Shown one piece after another: positions 21,261 to 31,586 of a stretch of DNA of 64,000 bases (position 1 is its first letter; each line of letters starts with the position of its first letter). Origin of the DNA: Stenotrophomonas lacuserhaii (lineage in GTDB: Bacteria; Pseudomonadota; Gammaproteobacteria; Xanthomonadales; Xanthomonadaceae); assembly GCF_014836545.1 (NCBI RefSeq), contig NZ_JACSQS010000001.1, forward strand, positions 62,001 through 126,000, written 5' to 3'. A program made the position numbers and the translations under genes. The notes below the pieces were generated by a model. It was not told the DNA's origin. It saw only the letters and a program-made list of their open reading frames with translations, and did not search any database.

Positions 21261-22111
21261 GCGGCGCTCCGGTTCGATGCGAATTCAAGGCAGGCGGTGA
21301 GTACCTGCGCCAGCGTGCGGCGCAGTGGCGTGGCGCGGTCGTCATCCAGTGGCGTGGGCCAGCTGTGGAAATCCAGCGCTTCGGCGGCCGGTTCGGCCAT
21401 GTAGCCGCGGCAGGCCAGTTCCATCTGCAGGCTGTGCACGCCGCCGGGGATGTCGCTGTAATGGCGGGTGATCCAGCCGCCCTTGAAGCGGCCGTTGCGC
21501 ACGTGGGGCATCCCGCTGAGCCGGCACAGGTTGTCCACCACGTCGGACAGCGCGTTGTCGCAGGACGTATCGACCTCGCCGGTCGGGCCGGCGGTACCCA
21601 GGTTGAACTGCGGCAGCTCGCCATCAAACAGGTGCGGGATGCGCGAGCGGATCGAGTGCGCGTCATACACCACCACGGTGCCGTGGCGCGCGCGCAGGCG
21701 GGCGATCTGTGATGCCAACGCGTCGTGGTAGGGCGAGAAGTACATCTCACGGCGGCGCACGATCTCCGCTTCGTCCGGTTCCTGCCCGGGCTGGTACAGC
21801 GGCTGGTTGTCGAAGGTGGTCAGCGGGCACAGGCCGGTGGTGTTCTGGCCGGGGTACAGCGATACCCCGCTGGGGTCGCGGTTGAGGTCGATCACTGACC
21901 GCGAAATGGCCGAGCGCACCGTGGTCGCGCCGAGCCCGCGCGCGAACGCGTACAGCTCATGCACCCACCAGTCCGCATCGCGCCGGGCCAGCCAAGGCGA
22001 CACGAAACGCCCGGCCAGGTCGTCTGGCAGCTCGGTGCCGGTATGCGGGAAACTGATCAGCAGCGGCGCATCGCCTTCATGTACCTCCAGCCACGGCGGC
22101 TGCGTGCTCAT
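21257..22111 (-). CDS. hutG: N-formylglutamate deformylase
   Basis: 284 aa zinc amidohydrolase that splits N-formylglutamate into glutamate and formate. [25 protein letters not shown] and [16 protein letters not shown] carry the expected metal and substrate residues. The frame is open to 22798, but the ATG at 22111 gives the proper N-terminus and overlaps the hutH stop (ATGA). Its presence with HutF defines the five-step Hut route. Confidence 0.95.
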   Translation of the reverse strand: MSTQPPWLEVHEGDAPLLISFPHTGTELPDDLAGRFVSPWLARRDADWWVHELYAFARGLGATTVRSAISRSVIDLNRDPSGVSLYPGQNTTGLCPLTTFDNQPLYQPGQEPDEAEIVRRREMYFSPYHDALASQIARLRARHGTVVVYDAHSIRSRIPHLFDGELPQFNLGTAGPTGEVDTSCDNALSDVVDNLCRLSGMPHVRNGRFKGGWITRHYSDIPGGVHSLQMELACRGYMAEPAAEALDFHSWPTPLDDDRATPLRRTLAQVLTACLEFASNRSAA

Positions 22112-23661
22112 GCCACCGGCTCCACGTTGGGCAGCACGTCGGCCAGCCCGGCGGCCAGCGCGCCACTGCGCACCAGGTCGGTGGCGGCCACCATGTCCGG
22201 GTGGAAGTAGCGGTCTTCTTCCAGCGTCGGCACTTGCGCGCGCAGCAGCACGCGGACCGCTTCCAGCGGGCCACTGGACTGCAGCGGGGCGTGGAAATCG
22301 CAGCCCTGCGCGGCGGCCAGCAGCTCGATGCCGACCACGTTGGCGGCGTTCTCGGCCATCTGCAGCAGGCGGCGCGCGCCGTGCGCGGCCATCGACACAT
22401 GGTCTTCCTGGTTGGCCGAAGTGGGGATTGAATCCACGCTGGCCGGGTAGGCGCGCTGTTTGTTCTCGGACACCAGCGCAGCGGCGGTGACCTGGGGAAT
22501 CATGAAGCCGGAATTCAAGCCCGGACGCGGGGTCAGGAAGGCCGGCAGGCCGGACAGCGCCGGGTCCACCAGCATCGCGGTGCGGCGCTCGCTGATCGAG
22601 CCGATCTCGCAGATCGCCATCGCCAGCATGTCCGCGGCGAAGGCCACCGGCTCGGCGTGGAAGTTGCCCCCGCTCAGCGCTTCGCCGGTATCGGTGAACA
22701 CCAGCGGATTGTCGGACACGCCGTTGGCCTCGATTTCCAGCGTGGTGGCGGCCTGGCGGATGATGTCCAGCGCTGCGCCCATCACCTGCGGCTGGCAACG
22801 CAGGCAGTACGGATCCTGCACGCGCACGTCGTTGTCGCGGTGCGATTCGCGGATGGCCGAGCCCTGCATCAGCGCGCGCAGCGCGGCGGCAGTGATGATC
22901 TGCCCGCGCTGGCCGCGGATGCTGTGGATGCGCGGGTCGAACGGCGTGTCCGAGCCTTTGGCCGCTTCCACCGACAGCGCACCGGTGACCAGGGCGGCCT
23001 GGAACACGACCTCTATCTCGAACAGGCCGGCCAGCGCATAGGCGGTGGAGAACTGGGTGCCATTGAGCAGCGCCAGGCCTTCCTTCGCACCCAACTGCAG
23101 CGGCTGCAGTCCGGCACGCGCCAGTGCATCGGCCGCACTCAGGCGCTCACCGCCAACGAAGGCTTCGCCGACGCCAATCATCACGCTGGCCAGGTGGGAC
23201 AGCGGCGCCAGGTCGCCGGAGGCGCCGACCGAGCCCTGCGCCGGAATCACCGGCACCACGTCGTGCTGCAGCAGCGCTTCCAGCAGCTGCAGCGTCTCCA
23301 CGCGCACACCCGATGCCCCTTGCGCCAGACTGACCAGCTTCAGCGCCATCATCAGCCGCACCACCGGCAGCGGCATCGGCTCGCCCACGCCGGCGGCATG
23401 TGACAGCACGATGTTCCGCTGCAACGTGGCCAGGTCTTCCGGTTCGATGCGCACGCTGGCCAGCTTGCCGAAGCCGGTATTGATGCCATACACCGGCGCG
23501 CCCCGGGCCACGATCGCGTCCACGGCGGCAGCACTGGCACGCACGGCCGGCAGGGCGGCGGCATCCAGCGCGATGCGCGCCCCGCGGTAGACCTGCCGCC
23601 ACTGCGCCAGCGGCACATGGGCGGGGCGAAGCACCAGGGTATGGGGTGTTTCATGCTGCAT
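22108..23661 (-). CDS. hutH: histidine ammonia-lyase
   Basis: 517 aa. Deaminates histidine to urocanate. The MIO cofactor arises from Ala-Ser-Gly in [27 protein letters not shown] and [14 protein letters not shown] are further family signatures. The ATG at 23661 ([13 protein letters not shown]) is chosen over the longer open frame because it gives the normal length and lies 14 bp after hutI. Confidence 0.96.
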   Translation of the reverse strand: MQHETPHTLVLRPAHVPLAQWRQVYRGARIALDAAALPAVRASAAAVDAIVARGAPVYGINTGFGKLASVRIEPEDLATLQRNIVLSHAAGVGEPMPLPVVRLMMALKLVSLAQGASGVRVETLQLLEALLQHDVVPVIPAQGSVGASGDLAPLSHLASVMIGVGEAFVGGERLSAADALARAGLQPLQLGAKEGLALLNGTQFSTAYALAGLFEIEVVFQAALVTGALSVEAAKGSDTPFDPRIHSIRGQRGQIITAAALRALMQGSAIRESHRDNDVRVQDPYCLRCQPQVMGAALDIIRQAATTLEIEANGVSDNPLVFTDTGEALSGGNFHAEPVAFAADMLAMAICEIGSISERRTAMLVDPALSGLPAFLTPRPGLNSGFMIPQVTAAALVSENKQRAYPASVDSIPTSANQEDHVSMAAHGARRLLQMAENAANVVGIELLAAAQGCDFHAPLQSSGPLEAVRVLLRAQVPTLEEDRYFHPDMVAATDLVRSGALAAGLADVLPNVEPVA

Positions 23662-23675
23662 TGAAGCGTGCTCCG

Positions 23676-24881
23676 TCAGAGGGGATCGAGCTGCCCGCGC
23701 ACCACGCGCGCGTGCAGCGGGTTGAAGCCGATGCGGTAGACCAGGTCGGCCGGGGCGTCGATGTCCCAGATCGCCAGGTCGGCGTCCATGCCCACCGCCA
23801 GCTGGCCGATGCGGCCGGCGCGACCGAGCGCGCGGGCGGCGTTGCGGGTGAATCCGGCGATGCATTCGTCCACGGTCAGCCGGAACAGCGTGGCGCCCAT
23901 GTTCATCGCCAGCAGCGGACTGGTCAGCGGCGAGGTGCCAGGGTTGCTGTCGGTGGCCAGCGCCAGCGGCACGCCGGCCGCGCGCAGCGCCGGGATCGGC
24001 GGCAGGGTGGTGTCGCGGGTGAAGTAGAACGCGCCCGGCAGCAGCACGGCGACCGTGCCGGCGGCCGCCATCGCCGCGATGCCGGCCGCGTCCAGGTGCT
24101 CGATATGGTCGGCCGACAGCGCCCCGTGGCGCGCGGCCAGTTCAGCGCCGTGCTGGTTGCTCAGCTGTTCGGCGTGGATCTTCACCGCCAGCCCGTGCGC
24201 GCGTGCAGCGTCGAAGACCTGCGCCGCCTGCACGGTGGAAAACGCGATGTTCTCGCAGAAGATATCGACCGCCTCGGCCAGCCCTTCGGCGGCGATGGCG
24301 GGAATCATCAGCTTGCAGACTTCATCGATGTACTCCTGGGCGTCCCGCCCCGGCGGCACCGCATGCGCCCCGAGGAAGGTCGGCACCACGTGCACGCTGC
24401 ACTCCATGCCCAGCTGGCGTGCGACCTGCAGCTGCTTGCGCTCATCGTCCAGGGTCAGCCCGTAACCGGATTTGATCTCCAGTGTGGTGATGCCTTCGGC
24501 GCGCATCGCCAGCAGGCGAGGGCGGCTCTGGCGTGCCAGTTCTTCGTGGCTGGCCGCGCGGGTGGCGCGCACGGTGGAGACGATGCCACCGCCGGCGCGG
24601 GCGATGTCGGCATAGCTGACACCCTGCAGGCGCTGTTCGAATTCGTTGGCCCGGTTGCCGGCGTAAACCAGGTGGGTGTGGCAGTCGATCAGGCCGGGCG
24701 AGATCCAGCGGCCTTCGCCGTCGATGCGCGTGGCCGGCTGCAGGTGCGCGCCACTGCCGGCCGCGCCGACATGCACGATGCGCCCATCCAGGCAGGCCAG
24801 TTCGGCATCGGCGATCACGCCCAGGCCGTCGCCCTGCAGGGTCATCAGGTGTACGTTGGTCCACAGGGTGTCGCAGTGCAT
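23676..24881 (-). CDS. hutI: imidazolonepropionase
   Basis: 401 aa amidohydrolase-fold metalloenzyme, third step of histidine breakdown. Metal-binding [43 protein letters not shown] and [12 protein letters not shown] are present. First gene of the leftward hut operon, starting 28 bp from the GntR-type operator. Confidence 0.96.
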   Translation of the reverse strand: MHCDTLWTNVHLMTLQGDGLGVIADAELACLDGRIVHVGAAGSGAHLQPATRIDGEGRWISPGLIDCHTHLVYAGNRANEFEQRLQGVSYADIARAGGGIVSTVRATRAASHEELARQSRPRLLAMRAEGITTLEIKSGYGLTLDDERKQLQVARQLGMECSVHVVPTFLGAHAVPPGRDAQEYIDEVCKLMIPAIAAEGLAEAVDIFCENIAFSTVQAAQVFDAARAHGLAVKIHAEQLSNQHGAELAARHGALSADHIEHLDAAGIAAMAAAGTVAVLLPGAFYFTRDTTLPPIPALRAAGVPLALATDSNPGTSPLTSPLLAMNMGATLFRLTVDECIAGFTRNAARALGRAGRIGQLAVGMDADLAIWDIDAPADLVYRIGFNPLHARVVRGQLDPL

Positions 24882-24904
24882 GGGCGAGGCTACACGGATG
24901 AGCT

Positions 24905-24923
24905 TATATGTCTATACAATATA
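24905..24923. promoter_or_regulatory. hut operator (GntR/HutC type) between hutI and hutF
   Basis: TGTCTATACA at 24909-24918 matches the GntR-family consensus GTMTAKAC and is a palindrome in its TGT/ACA ends, set in an AT-rich stretch. It lies in the 67-bp divergent gap, 28 bp from hutI and 31 bp from hutF. HutC is encoded nearby, so urocanate-relieved repression of both directions is the expected control. Confidence 0.75.
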
Positions 24924-24948
24924 GGCGTCCCTTTCCGGTTGTCCAGCC

Positions 24949-26319
24949 ATGACGGATTCGCTCTCTCCCCCTGCCTTCCACGCTGACCGCGCATTGCTGC
25001 CGCAGGGCTGGGAGCGCGATGTCCGGTTGACCGTGGTGGATGGCTGCATCGGGGAGGTGCACACCGGTGTTGCGGCCCAGGCAGGCGACCAGCGCGTGCG
25101 GATCCTGGTGCCGGGCGTGCCCAACCTGCACAGTCACGCCTTCCAGCGCGGCATGGCCGGGCTGACCGAAATCGGCGGGGGTGACGGCGATAGTTTCTGG
25201 AGCTGGCGCGAGCTGATGTACCGCTTCCTGGCCAAGCTGGTGCCCGATGCGGTCGAAGCGATCGCCGCCCAGGCCTACATGGAAATGCTCGAATCCGGCT
25301 TCACCCGCGTCGGTGAGTTCCATTACCTGCACCACGATGCCGACGGCCAGCCGTATGCCGATCGCGCCGAAATGTCCGCGCGCATCGCCGCCGCCGCCGC
25401 GCAGACCGGTATCGGCCTGACCCTGTTGCCGGTGTTCTACGCGCATGCTGATTTCGGCGGCGCGGCGCCCAACCCGGCCCAGCGCCGGCTGATCCACGAC
25501 GTGGATGGTTTCGCGCAGCTGCTGGACGGTGCACGCACGGCCCTGCGGCCGCTGCCCGATGCGGTGCTCGGCATCGCCCCGCACAGCCTGCGCGCGGTGA
25601 CCGGCGAGGAGCTGTCCGCGCTGCTGCCGCTGAACGATGGACCGGTGCACATCCACATCGCCGAACAGCTGCGCGAGGTGGACGCCTGCGTGGCGTGGAG
25701 CGGCCTGCGCCCGGTGCGCTGGCTGTATGAAAACGTGGCGGTGGACGCGCGCTGGTGCCTGGTGCACGCCACCCATATCGACGATGACGAGCGTGCGCGC
25801 ATCGTCGCCAGCCGGGCCGTGGCCGGCCTGTGCCCGGTCACCGAAGCGAACCTGGGCGATGGCCTGTTCCCGTTGCAGGCCTTCGCCCGCGAGGGCGGCC
25901 GCTTCGGCGTCGGTTCGGATTCCAACGTGCTGATCGATGCGGCCGAAGAGCTGCGCCTGCTGGAATACGGCCAGCGCCTGAGCCTGCGCGGGCGCAATGT
26001 CATCGCCCCGGATGCGCAGCGCAGCAGCGGCCGTTACCTGTTCGATGGTGCGCAGCAAGGCGGTGCGCAGGCGTTGGGCGTGGCCGCCGGATTGCAGCCC
26101 GGCGCCAGTGCCGACCTGCTGGAACTGGACGCCGACCACCCGGCGATGATCGCCCGCGAGGGTGATGCCTTGCTTGACAGCTGGGTGTTCGCCGCACGTA
26201 ATGGCGCGCTGCGTTCGGTATGGCGCCGCGGCCGCCAGTGCGTCGCAGACGGCCGCCACCTGCAGCGCGACGTCATCACCGCCCGTTTCGCCCAGGCCCT
26301 GCGCAGCGTGCTGGGCTGA
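24949..26319 (+). CDS. hutF: formimidoylglutamate deiminase
   Basis: 456 aa amidohydrolase that converts N-formimino-glutamate to N-formylglutamate and ammonia. NLHSHAFQRGMAGLTE and FGVGSDSNVLIDAAEELRLL hold metal ligands; GIAPHSLRAV and VHIHIAEQ follow the family pattern. Rightward, divergent from hutI, followed by hutC. Confidence 0.94.
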   Translation: MTDSLSPPAFHADRALLPQGWERDVRLTVVDGCIGEVHTGVAAQAGDQRVRILVPGVPNLHSHAFQRGMAGLTEIGGGDGDSFWSWRELMYRFLAKLVPDAVEAIAAQAYMEMLESGFTRVGEFHYLHHDADGQPYADRAEMSARIAAAAAQTGIGLTLLPVFYAHADFGGAAPNPAQRRLIHDVDGFAQLLDGARTALRPLPDAVLGIAPHSLRAVTGEELSALLPLNDGPVHIHIAEQLREVDACVAWSGLRPVRWLYENVAVDARWCLVHATHIDDDERARIVASRAVAGLCPVTEANLGDGLFPLQAFAREGGRFGVGSDSNVLIDAAEELRLLEYGQRLSLRGRNVIAPDAQRSSGRYLFDGAQQGGAQALGVAAGLQPGASADLLELDADHPAMIAREGDALLDSWVFAARNGALRSVWRRGRQCVADGRHLQRDVITARFAQALRSVLG

Positions 26320-26343
26320 TCCTCTTTCCAGATCGAGACCACA

Positions 26344-27075
26344 GTGAAGGCCAGCAAGTCCGCCACGCTCAACCAGCGCATCCGCAGCGAACTGGAAGGC
26401 CGCATCCTCAGTGGCGAATGGGCGCCGGGATTCCGCATCCCGTACGAACACGAGCTGATGGAGCAGTACGGCTGCTCGCGGATGACCGTGAACAAGGTGC
26501 TGACCGCACTGGCTGAAAGCGGGATGATCGAACGTCGGCGGCGTGCCGGTTCGTTCGTGGCGCGGCAGTCACCGCACCTGGAACAGGTGGCGCTGGCGAT
26601 ACCGGACATCGCCATGCAGGTCACCGCGATGGGCCACCAGTACGCGTACCGGCTGCTGCGCCGCCAGTTGCGCACCGCGCGCGATGGCGATGCCGGCGAA
26701 CGGGAGCTGGCCGGTGAGGCGAGGCTGCTGGCGATGGATTGCCTGCACCTGGCCGATGACCGGCCGCTGGCGCTGGAACACCGGCTGATCAGCCCGGCCG
26801 GCGTGCCGGAGGTGCTGGAGGTGGATTTCGAAGTCACCGCGCCGGGCAGCTGGCTGCTGCAGAACGTGTCGTGGACGCGTGCCCAGCACCGCATCAGTGC
26901 GTGGGGGGCGGATGCGGCCAGTGCCAGGCTGCTGGATGTCAAAGCCGGCACGGCATGCCTGGTGATCGAGCGGCATACGTGGCGCGGGGACCAGGCGATC
27001 ACCCGGGTACGGCAGATATTTCTGGGCGATGCGTGGGATCTGGTGGCGCGGTTCGCGCCTGGGAATAATCGTTGA
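26344..27075 (+). CDS. hutC: GntR/HutC-family repressor of the hut genes
   Basis: 243 aa, GTG start 24 bp after hutF. The N-terminal winged helix (about residues 10-75) contains YEHELMEQYGCSRMTVNKVL. The C-terminal UTRA ligand domain (about 95-240) is of the type that binds urocanate in HutC. A matching operator lies in the hutI-hutF gap, so the gene probably represses both hut transcripts and itself. Confidence 0.93.
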   Translation: MKASKSATLNQRIRSELEGRILSGEWAPGFRIPYEHELMEQYGCSRMTVNKVLTALAESGMIERRRRAGSFVARQSPHLEQVALAIPDIAMQVTAMGHQYAYRLLRRQLRTARDGDAGERELAGEARLLAMDCLHLADDRPLALEHRLISPAGVPEVLEVDFEVTAPGSWLLQNVSWTRAQHRISAWGADAASARLLDVKAGTACLVIERHTWRGDQAITRVRQIFLGDAWDLVARFAPGNNR

Positions 27076-27092
27076 TGGGTTGGCTTGGCTTC

Positions 27093-27140
27093 GGTGGGTG
27101 ACGAGCGTTGGTCGTCACCCACGCCATCCGTCACTACCGG
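27093..27140. repeat. palindromic repeat after hutC
   Basis: GGTGGGTGACGAGC and GGTCGTCACCC form an imperfect hairpin, followed by a partial CGTCACTACCGG end. Same family as the repeats at 19407, 30222 and 34217. Confidence 0.7.
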
Positions 27141-27141
27141 G

Positions 27142-28146
27142 TTAGAGGGTGCTGCACTGGCGCCAGCGGACGGGTTCGTCCACGCCGGGGCGGGCGTTGA
27201 GCTGGATGCGCACGTTGCTCAGCGCAGGGTAGCGGGTCACCTGGTCGCAGATCATCGGCCATACCTGGTCCAGTTCGCCGGTGCGGTTCACCGCCAGTGT
27301 CTGCCGGGTCTGCCAGATGCCGCTGTGCACGCCAGGCAGCTTGCTCAGCGCGCGGGAGATTTCCTGCTGGTAGCGATCCAGTGTTTCGGTATCCGGGTTG
27401 AGGTCCGGACCGGCCACGGTCGCCTGCGTGGCGCGCGGCGCCGGATCGGCGGCGGCAACTGCAGGCACGGTAGCGGCAACGGCAGGCGCTCCAGGCGCTG
27501 CAGGCGCGGCCCTGGTGACGGCTGGGGCGGGCGCCGGGTCTGGCGTGGCTACGTGTACGGTCTGGTATCCCATGCCCACCAGCAGGCCCAGCGTGCTGGA
27601 GGCAAATGCCGCGATCACGATGCGCCGGATCGCCTCATGGCGGGCGGCATTCTTGACGCCCGATTCGATGTCACCGGGCAGGTAGGGCGAGAGCAGCGGC
27701 CACAGCCGGCGGCCATCCAGCACTTCCACGGCCTGCTTCTCCGCAATGGCCTGGCCATCGCCGTCCACCAGGCCTTCGGTGATCAGGATGCCGCCGCGGG
27801 CACCCGCCAGCCGCGCCGCTGCGCCCAGTTCGTTGATCGCCGCGGTGCCGATGCGGTACGCCAGCCCATGCTTGCAGGTCACCAGGAAGTGGCCGCTGGC
27901 ATCGGCCATCAGGAAGTCGCTGCGCGGCTCACGGGTTTCATCCTCGTGCCGGCTCATCTCGGTCAGCCCGCGCCGTTCGTGCAGGGCGCGCTTGACCAGT
28001 TCGGAGAAGTTGCGCCAGTGCATGCCGGCCAAGGCCTGCAGGCCCAGCTGCATTTCCTTGCGACGCCGTTTGACCAGCCACAAGTAGCCGGTGGCGAGGA
28101 CGAAACAGGTGACGGCCAACAGCAGGGCCAGTATCCAGGAGAACAT
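27142..28146 (-). CDS. membrane protein with Mrr-like (PD-(D/E)XK-type) domain
   Basis: 334 aa from the ATG at 28146 (an upstream TTG would add six residues). An N-terminal membrane helix (about residues 2-24) is followed by a cytoplasmic domain with SDFLMADASGHFLVTCKHG and ARGGILITEG, then EVLDGRRLWPLL. This D...TCK core and the strand order resemble Mrr-type restriction-endonuclease folds. A second membrane helix lies near residue 195; an Ala/Pro-rich linker and a small C-terminal domain with two cysteines follow. Nuclease activity is not established. Confidence 0.6.
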   Translation of the reverse strand: MFSWILALLLAVTCFVLATGYLWLVKRRRKEMQLGLQALAGMHWRNFSELVKRALHERRGLTEMSRHEDETREPRSDFLMADASGHFLVTCKHGLAYRIGTAAINELGAAARLAGARGGILITEGLVDGDGQAIAEKQAVEVLDGRRLWPLLSPYLPGDIESGVKNAARHEAIRRIVIAAFASSTLGLLVGMGYQTVHVATPDPAPAPAVTRAAPAAPGAPAVAATVPAVAAADPAPRATQATVAGPDLNPDTETLDRYQQEISRALSKLPGVHSGIWQTRQTLAVNRTGELDQVWPMICDQVTRYPALSNVRIQLNARPGVDEPVRWRQCSTL

Positions 28147-28256
28147 GCAGGCAGCAACGCACAACGCAGGAAGGGGCGGACAGTGTACTGGGGCGCACTG
28201 CTGATCGCGTCAGGGCGCCCCCTACAACTGGGCGCTGCATCTCAAATCGCAGGCAC

Positions 28257-28314
28257 GAAAAACCCGCCATTACCGAATCCGTGAGGGGAGGGACAAACGG
28301 GGTAATGACGGGTT
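28257..28314 (-). terminator. long-stem terminator after the phasin gene
   Basis: On the minus strand, arms AACCCGTCATTACC and GGTAATGGCGGGTT (one mismatch) flank a 26-nt loop and are followed by a T run. It lies downstream of the phasin gene. Confidence 0.55.
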
Positions 28315-28382
28315 GGATGCAGTGTCACCCACCGCCTGCTGCATTGCAACAAAGCGGCGGGTAACACAGTGTTCCGGCAGGA

Positions 28383-28883
28383 TCAGCTGCCGGTGGGCGA
28401 CTGGTGACTGCCCGGGGTCGGTTCCCCGCTTGCCGCGCTGGCCTGCCGGCTTTCCAGCCGATTCAACCGCGTGGTCAGCGCATCGATGCGTGCATTGAGC
28501 GTGGACACATCCTCCGCATTGGGCACGTGCAGGCGCTTCAGGACTCCGTGCACGCGGTCTTCGAAGGCTTTCTCCACCTTGTCCCACGTGCCGGAGGCCT
28601 TTTCACGCGCCTGGCCCAGCTGTTCTTCCACATTGTCGCGCCAGCCCGGGCCGTCTTCGGTGCTCTTCTCGCGGCGGCGGTTCTCGAAGGCTTCGCCTTC
28701 CTTCACCAAGCCATCGAAGAAGCGGCTGCCTTCGGCCTGCGCGCGGCCCAGCGCACCCAGGCCGGCCAGCCACACCTGCTGCGCCGAGTCGCTGAGCTTG
28801 CGCGAAACGCGCTCGGCCTGGTCCTGGAAGGACGCCTTGTCCTGACCGTCGTTGCGGGGGTCGTGCTCGTCATACTGGTTCAT
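28383..28883 (-). CDS. phasin-family protein (PhaF/PhaI-like)
   Basis: 166 aa, no signal. The central segment WLAGLGALGRAQAEGSRFFDGLVKEGE is the phasin signature of polyhydroxyalkanoate granule-coating proteins. A C-terminal heptad region (VSTLNARIDALTTRLNRLES) forms a likely coiled coil. Neighbouring gene 28990-29265 is another PHA-granule family member on the same strand. No PHA synthase is in the window. Confidence 0.8.
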   Translation of the reverse strand: MNQYDEHDPRNDGQDKASFQDQAERVSRKLSDSAQQVWLAGLGALGRAQAEGSRFFDGLVKEGEAFENRRREKSTEDGPGWRDNVEEQLGQAREKASGTWDKVEKAFEDRVHGVLKRLHVPNAEDVSTLNARIDALTTRLNRLESRQASAASGEPTPGSHQSPTGS

Positions 28884-28989
28884 GGGGTCTCCTGCATGGG
28901 CGGATGCAGGGACCAGACTAGCGCTGCAAATGCGGGGGCGGTGTGATGGCCGGCAACAGCGCTGGCCGGCAGTTCAGCCGACGGTTGGA

Positions 28990-29265
28990 TCAGCCGAGCT
29001 TTTCCTTCAGCACGCGCTGGATCTCGCTTTCCACCATGCCCTTCATCGCCGACAGCAGGAAGCCGAGCTTGGCGGTCACGCGCACTGCGGTGGGCTGCAG
29101 TTCGATGGCACCGTCCACGCCGCTGCCGGAGAAATCCAGCACGTCGCCGCGCCAGGTGGACTGCAGGCCGAAACGATCGGCCAGTTTGGCGGCGACTTCC
29201 TCGATCGCCTGGCGCGCTGCCGGTGCGGCCAGGGCATGGGCGTGGACGATATCGATGCTGGACAT
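28990..29265 (-). CDS. polyhydroxyalkanoic-acid system (PHA granule region) protein
   Basis: 91 aa. Fits the small PHA_gran_rgn family: SSIDIVHAHALAAPAARQAI at the start, WRGDVLDFSGSGVDGAIEL in the middle and VTAKLGFLLSAMKGMVESEI at the end. The ATG at 29265 gives family length. Upstream of the phasin gene on the same strand and divergent from the FHA gene. The molecular role is not known for the family. Confidence 0.7.
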   Translation of the reverse strand: MSSIDIVHAHALAAPAARQAIEEVAAKLADRFGLQSTWRGDVLDFSGSGVDGAIELQPTAVRVTAKLGFLLSAMKGMVESEIQRVLKEKLG

Positions 29266-29379
29266 GCGGGTTCCTTTGCGGGGTGGGGCGATGACAGGGC
29301 GAGCATTGTGCGCATCAGGCGCGCAAACGCCAAGCGAGGGTGCTTCTGCCATTGCCAGCCAACTGCTAGTCTGCGCCGC

Positions 29380-30180
29380 ATGCCTAAACTGCTCGTGCAC
29401 TACAGCCAACCCTCGCAACCCGACCAGCCGCTGGTGCCGGGCGTGCAGAAGATCGTGCGCCAGGCCAACGGCAGCATCCGCCTGGTCGAAGCCAGCCAGG
29501 GCAGCCTGCTGCTGGCCCAGCTCAGCCTGGACCAGCGCGGCCTGTGGCTGCAGGTGGCCGCCGGCGTGCGCGGCGTGCATGTCAACGGGCGCCCGGTGAA
29601 GCGCATGGCGCTGCTGCGCGCCGGTGATGCGGTGTACGTGGAAGGCGTGGAACTGTTGATCCAGGGCGAAGTGGATACGCCGATGCTGCCGCCCTCGCCA
29701 CAGGCGGCGGTGCAGTCCGACGAACCGCGCCTGCTGCGCGGCGTGGGCGGGCCACACCACGGCCGCGGCTATCCGTTGCACGGACCCTTGCTGGTGGGTC
29801 GCAGCAGCGAAGCGGACATCGAAATCGACGAGCCGGCCTTCGCTGAACAGCACGCACGCATCGAAAGCCATGGCGAGCGGATCCTGCTGCGCGACCTGGG
29901 CACCGGCGAAGGCAGCCGGGTCAACGGCGTGGCAGTGCGCCACTGCTGGCTGCAGGGCGGCGACCAGGTGGTGTTCGACGGCCAGCACCGCTTCGTGCTG
30001 GAACTGCCCGACGACCCGCGCCAGCGCCCACTGCCGACCGAAGAATTCGTCTTCAACGACCTCGACGAAGCGGCCGAACCGCAGGCCCCGCGCCGCGTGC
30101 GCCGCTGGCCCTGGCTGCTGGTCAGCGCATTGCTGCTGGCCGGCGTATTGAGCCTGCTGCTGTGGTTCGGCGCCCGCTGA
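29380..30180 (+). CDS. FHA-domain protein with C-terminal membrane helix
   Basis: 266 aa. Residues about 1-92 form a degenerate FHA-like fold. A clear FHA domain spans about 108-205, with LLVGRSSEADIEI, HARIESHGERILLRDLGT and SRVNG, the phosphothreonine-binding pattern. A basic PRRVRRWPW motif precedes a single hydrophobic helix at residues about 245-263, so it is probably tail-anchored. The ATG at 29380 is preferred over the longer open frame. No kinase or phosphatase gene is adjacent. Confidence 0.75.
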   Translation: MPKLLVHYSQPSQPDQPLVPGVQKIVRQANGSIRLVEASQGSLLLAQLSLDQRGLWLQVAAGVRGVHVNGRPVKRMALLRAGDAVYVEGVELLIQGEVDTPMLPPSPQAAVQSDEPRLLRGVGGPHHGRGYPLHGPLLVGRSSEADIEIDEPAFAEQHARIESHGERILLRDLGTGEGSRVNGVAVRHCWLQGGDQVVFDGQHRFVLELPDDPRQRPLPTEEFVFNDLDEAAEPQAPRRVRRWPWLLVSALLLAGVLSLLLWFGAR

Positions 30181-30185
30181 CCTGC

Positions 30186-30332
30186 CGGTAGTGACGGCCC
30201 GCTGGCCGTCAGATCCTGCCTTGGTGGGTGACGACCGCTGGCCGTCAGATCCTGCCTTGGTGGGTGACGACCGTCGGTCGTCACGCTGTTGCTCCCTCAC
30301 CGCTGCGCTCGCCGAGCACGGCTCGGCGCTAC
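30186..30332. repeat. composite palindromic repeat array upstream of serC
   Basis: Four hairpins in a row: GGTAGTGACGG.../GGCCGTCAG (30186-30211), GGTGGGTGACGACC.../GGCCGTCAG (30222-30247), GGTGGGTGACGACC.../GGTCGTCAC (30258-30283) and an inverted GTAG unit (30310-30332). Same order as the unit at 34181-34292, with the middle hairpin duplicated. Confidence 0.85.
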
Positions 30333-30438
30333 CAGATCGGGCTCCGATGGATACCAATGCAACCAAATTCCCTTGAACGGCGCGGCCTAAAGCCTGATGC
30401 GCTGCGGCATACTAGGGGTCTTGCCCCACAGGTGTGAC

Positions 30439-31524
30439 ATGACCCGCGCGTACAACTTCAGTGCCGGCCCTGCAGCGTTGCCGGAAGTGGTCCTGCGCCA
30501 GGCGCAGGAAGAGATGCTGGACTGGCATGGCGCCGGGGCCTCCATCGTGGAAATGAGCCATCGCGGCCCGGAATTCATGGCCGTCGCGGCCGCAGCCGAG
30601 GCCGACCTGCGCCATTTGCTCAGCGTGCCCGACGACTACGCGGTGCTGTTCCTGCCCGGTGGTGCCACCACACAGCAGGCGCTGATTCCGATGAACTTCG
30701 CCAGCCCCGGCCAGCGCACCGATTACGTGCTCACCGGCCACTGGGGAAAGACTGCGGTCAAGCAGGCCTCGCCGTACGTCAGCGCGCACATCGCCGCCAG
30801 CAGCGAGGCCAACGCGTTCCGTGACATCCCCGCGCGCGCCGGCTGGCAGCTGTCCCCGGATGCTGCCTACGTGCACATCACCGCCAATGAAACCATCCAT
30901 GGCGTGGAGTTCCGTGACATTCCCGATACCGGCGATGTCCCGCTGGTGGCCGATTTCAGTTCGTCCATCGCCAGCGAGCCGCTGGATATCAGCCGTTTCG
31001 GCGTCATCTACGCCGGTGCGCAGAAGAACCTCGGCCCGGTCGGCATCGCCGTGGTGATCATCCGCCGTGACCTGCTCGAACGCACCGGCCAACCGCGTGC
31101 GGACATCTTCAACTACGCCTCGCACGCCGCCCGCGATTCCATGCTCAACACCCCGCCCACCTGGAACTGGTACCTGGCCGGGCTGGTGTTCAAGTGGATG
31201 CTGGCCGAAGGCGGGGTGGTGGAATTCGCCCGCCGCAACGCCGCCAAGGCTGCGCTGGTGTATGCCGCCATCGACGCCTCCGGCGGCTTCTACCGCAACG
31301 AAGTGGCCGTCTCGGCGCGCTCGCGGATGAACATCCCGTTCTTCCTGCCCAGCACCGAACTGGACGCGCGATTCGTCGCCGATGCCAAGGCTGCTGGACT
31401 GCTCGCGCTGAAGGGCCACAAGGCGGTCGGCGGCATCCGTGCCTCGCTGTACAACGCCATTCCGGTAGCGGGCGCCGAAGCGCTCGTTGCCTTCATGGCT
31501 GATTTCCAGCAGCGTCACGGTTGA
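30439..31524 (+). CDS. serC: phosphoserine aminotransferase
   Basis: 361 aa. Transaminates 3-phosphohydroxypyruvate in serine synthesis and serves pyridoxal phosphate synthesis. [15 protein letters not shown] at the N-terminus, [10 protein letters not shown] and the PLP-lysine segment [15 protein letters not shown] are diagnostic. The ATG at 30439 begins [11 protein letters not shown]. Same strand as pheA and aroA, with short gaps; the serC-pheA-aroA order is common in gammaproteobacteria. Confidence 0.96.
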   Translation: MTRAYNFSAGPAALPEVVLRQAQEEMLDWHGAGASIVEMSHRGPEFMAVAAAAEADLRHLLSVPDDYAVLFLPGGATTQQALIPMNFASPGQRTDYVLTGHWGKTAVKQASPYVSAHIAASSEANAFRDIPARAGWQLSPDAAYVHITANETIHGVEFRDIPDTGDVPLVADFSSSIASEPLDISRFGVIYAGAQKNLGPVGIAVVIIRRDLLERTGQPRADIFNYASHAARDSMLNTPPTWNWYLAGLVFKWMLAEGGVVEFARRNAAKAALVYAAIDASGGFYRNEVAVSARSRMNIPFFLPSTELDARFVADAKAAGLLALKGHKAVGGIRASLYNAIPVAGAEALVAFMADFQQRHG

Positions 31525-31586
31525 GTCGCTTCACTGTGTCTACCCCCGGCGCGCGTTGACCGCGCGCCCTGCACCAAGGAACACCG

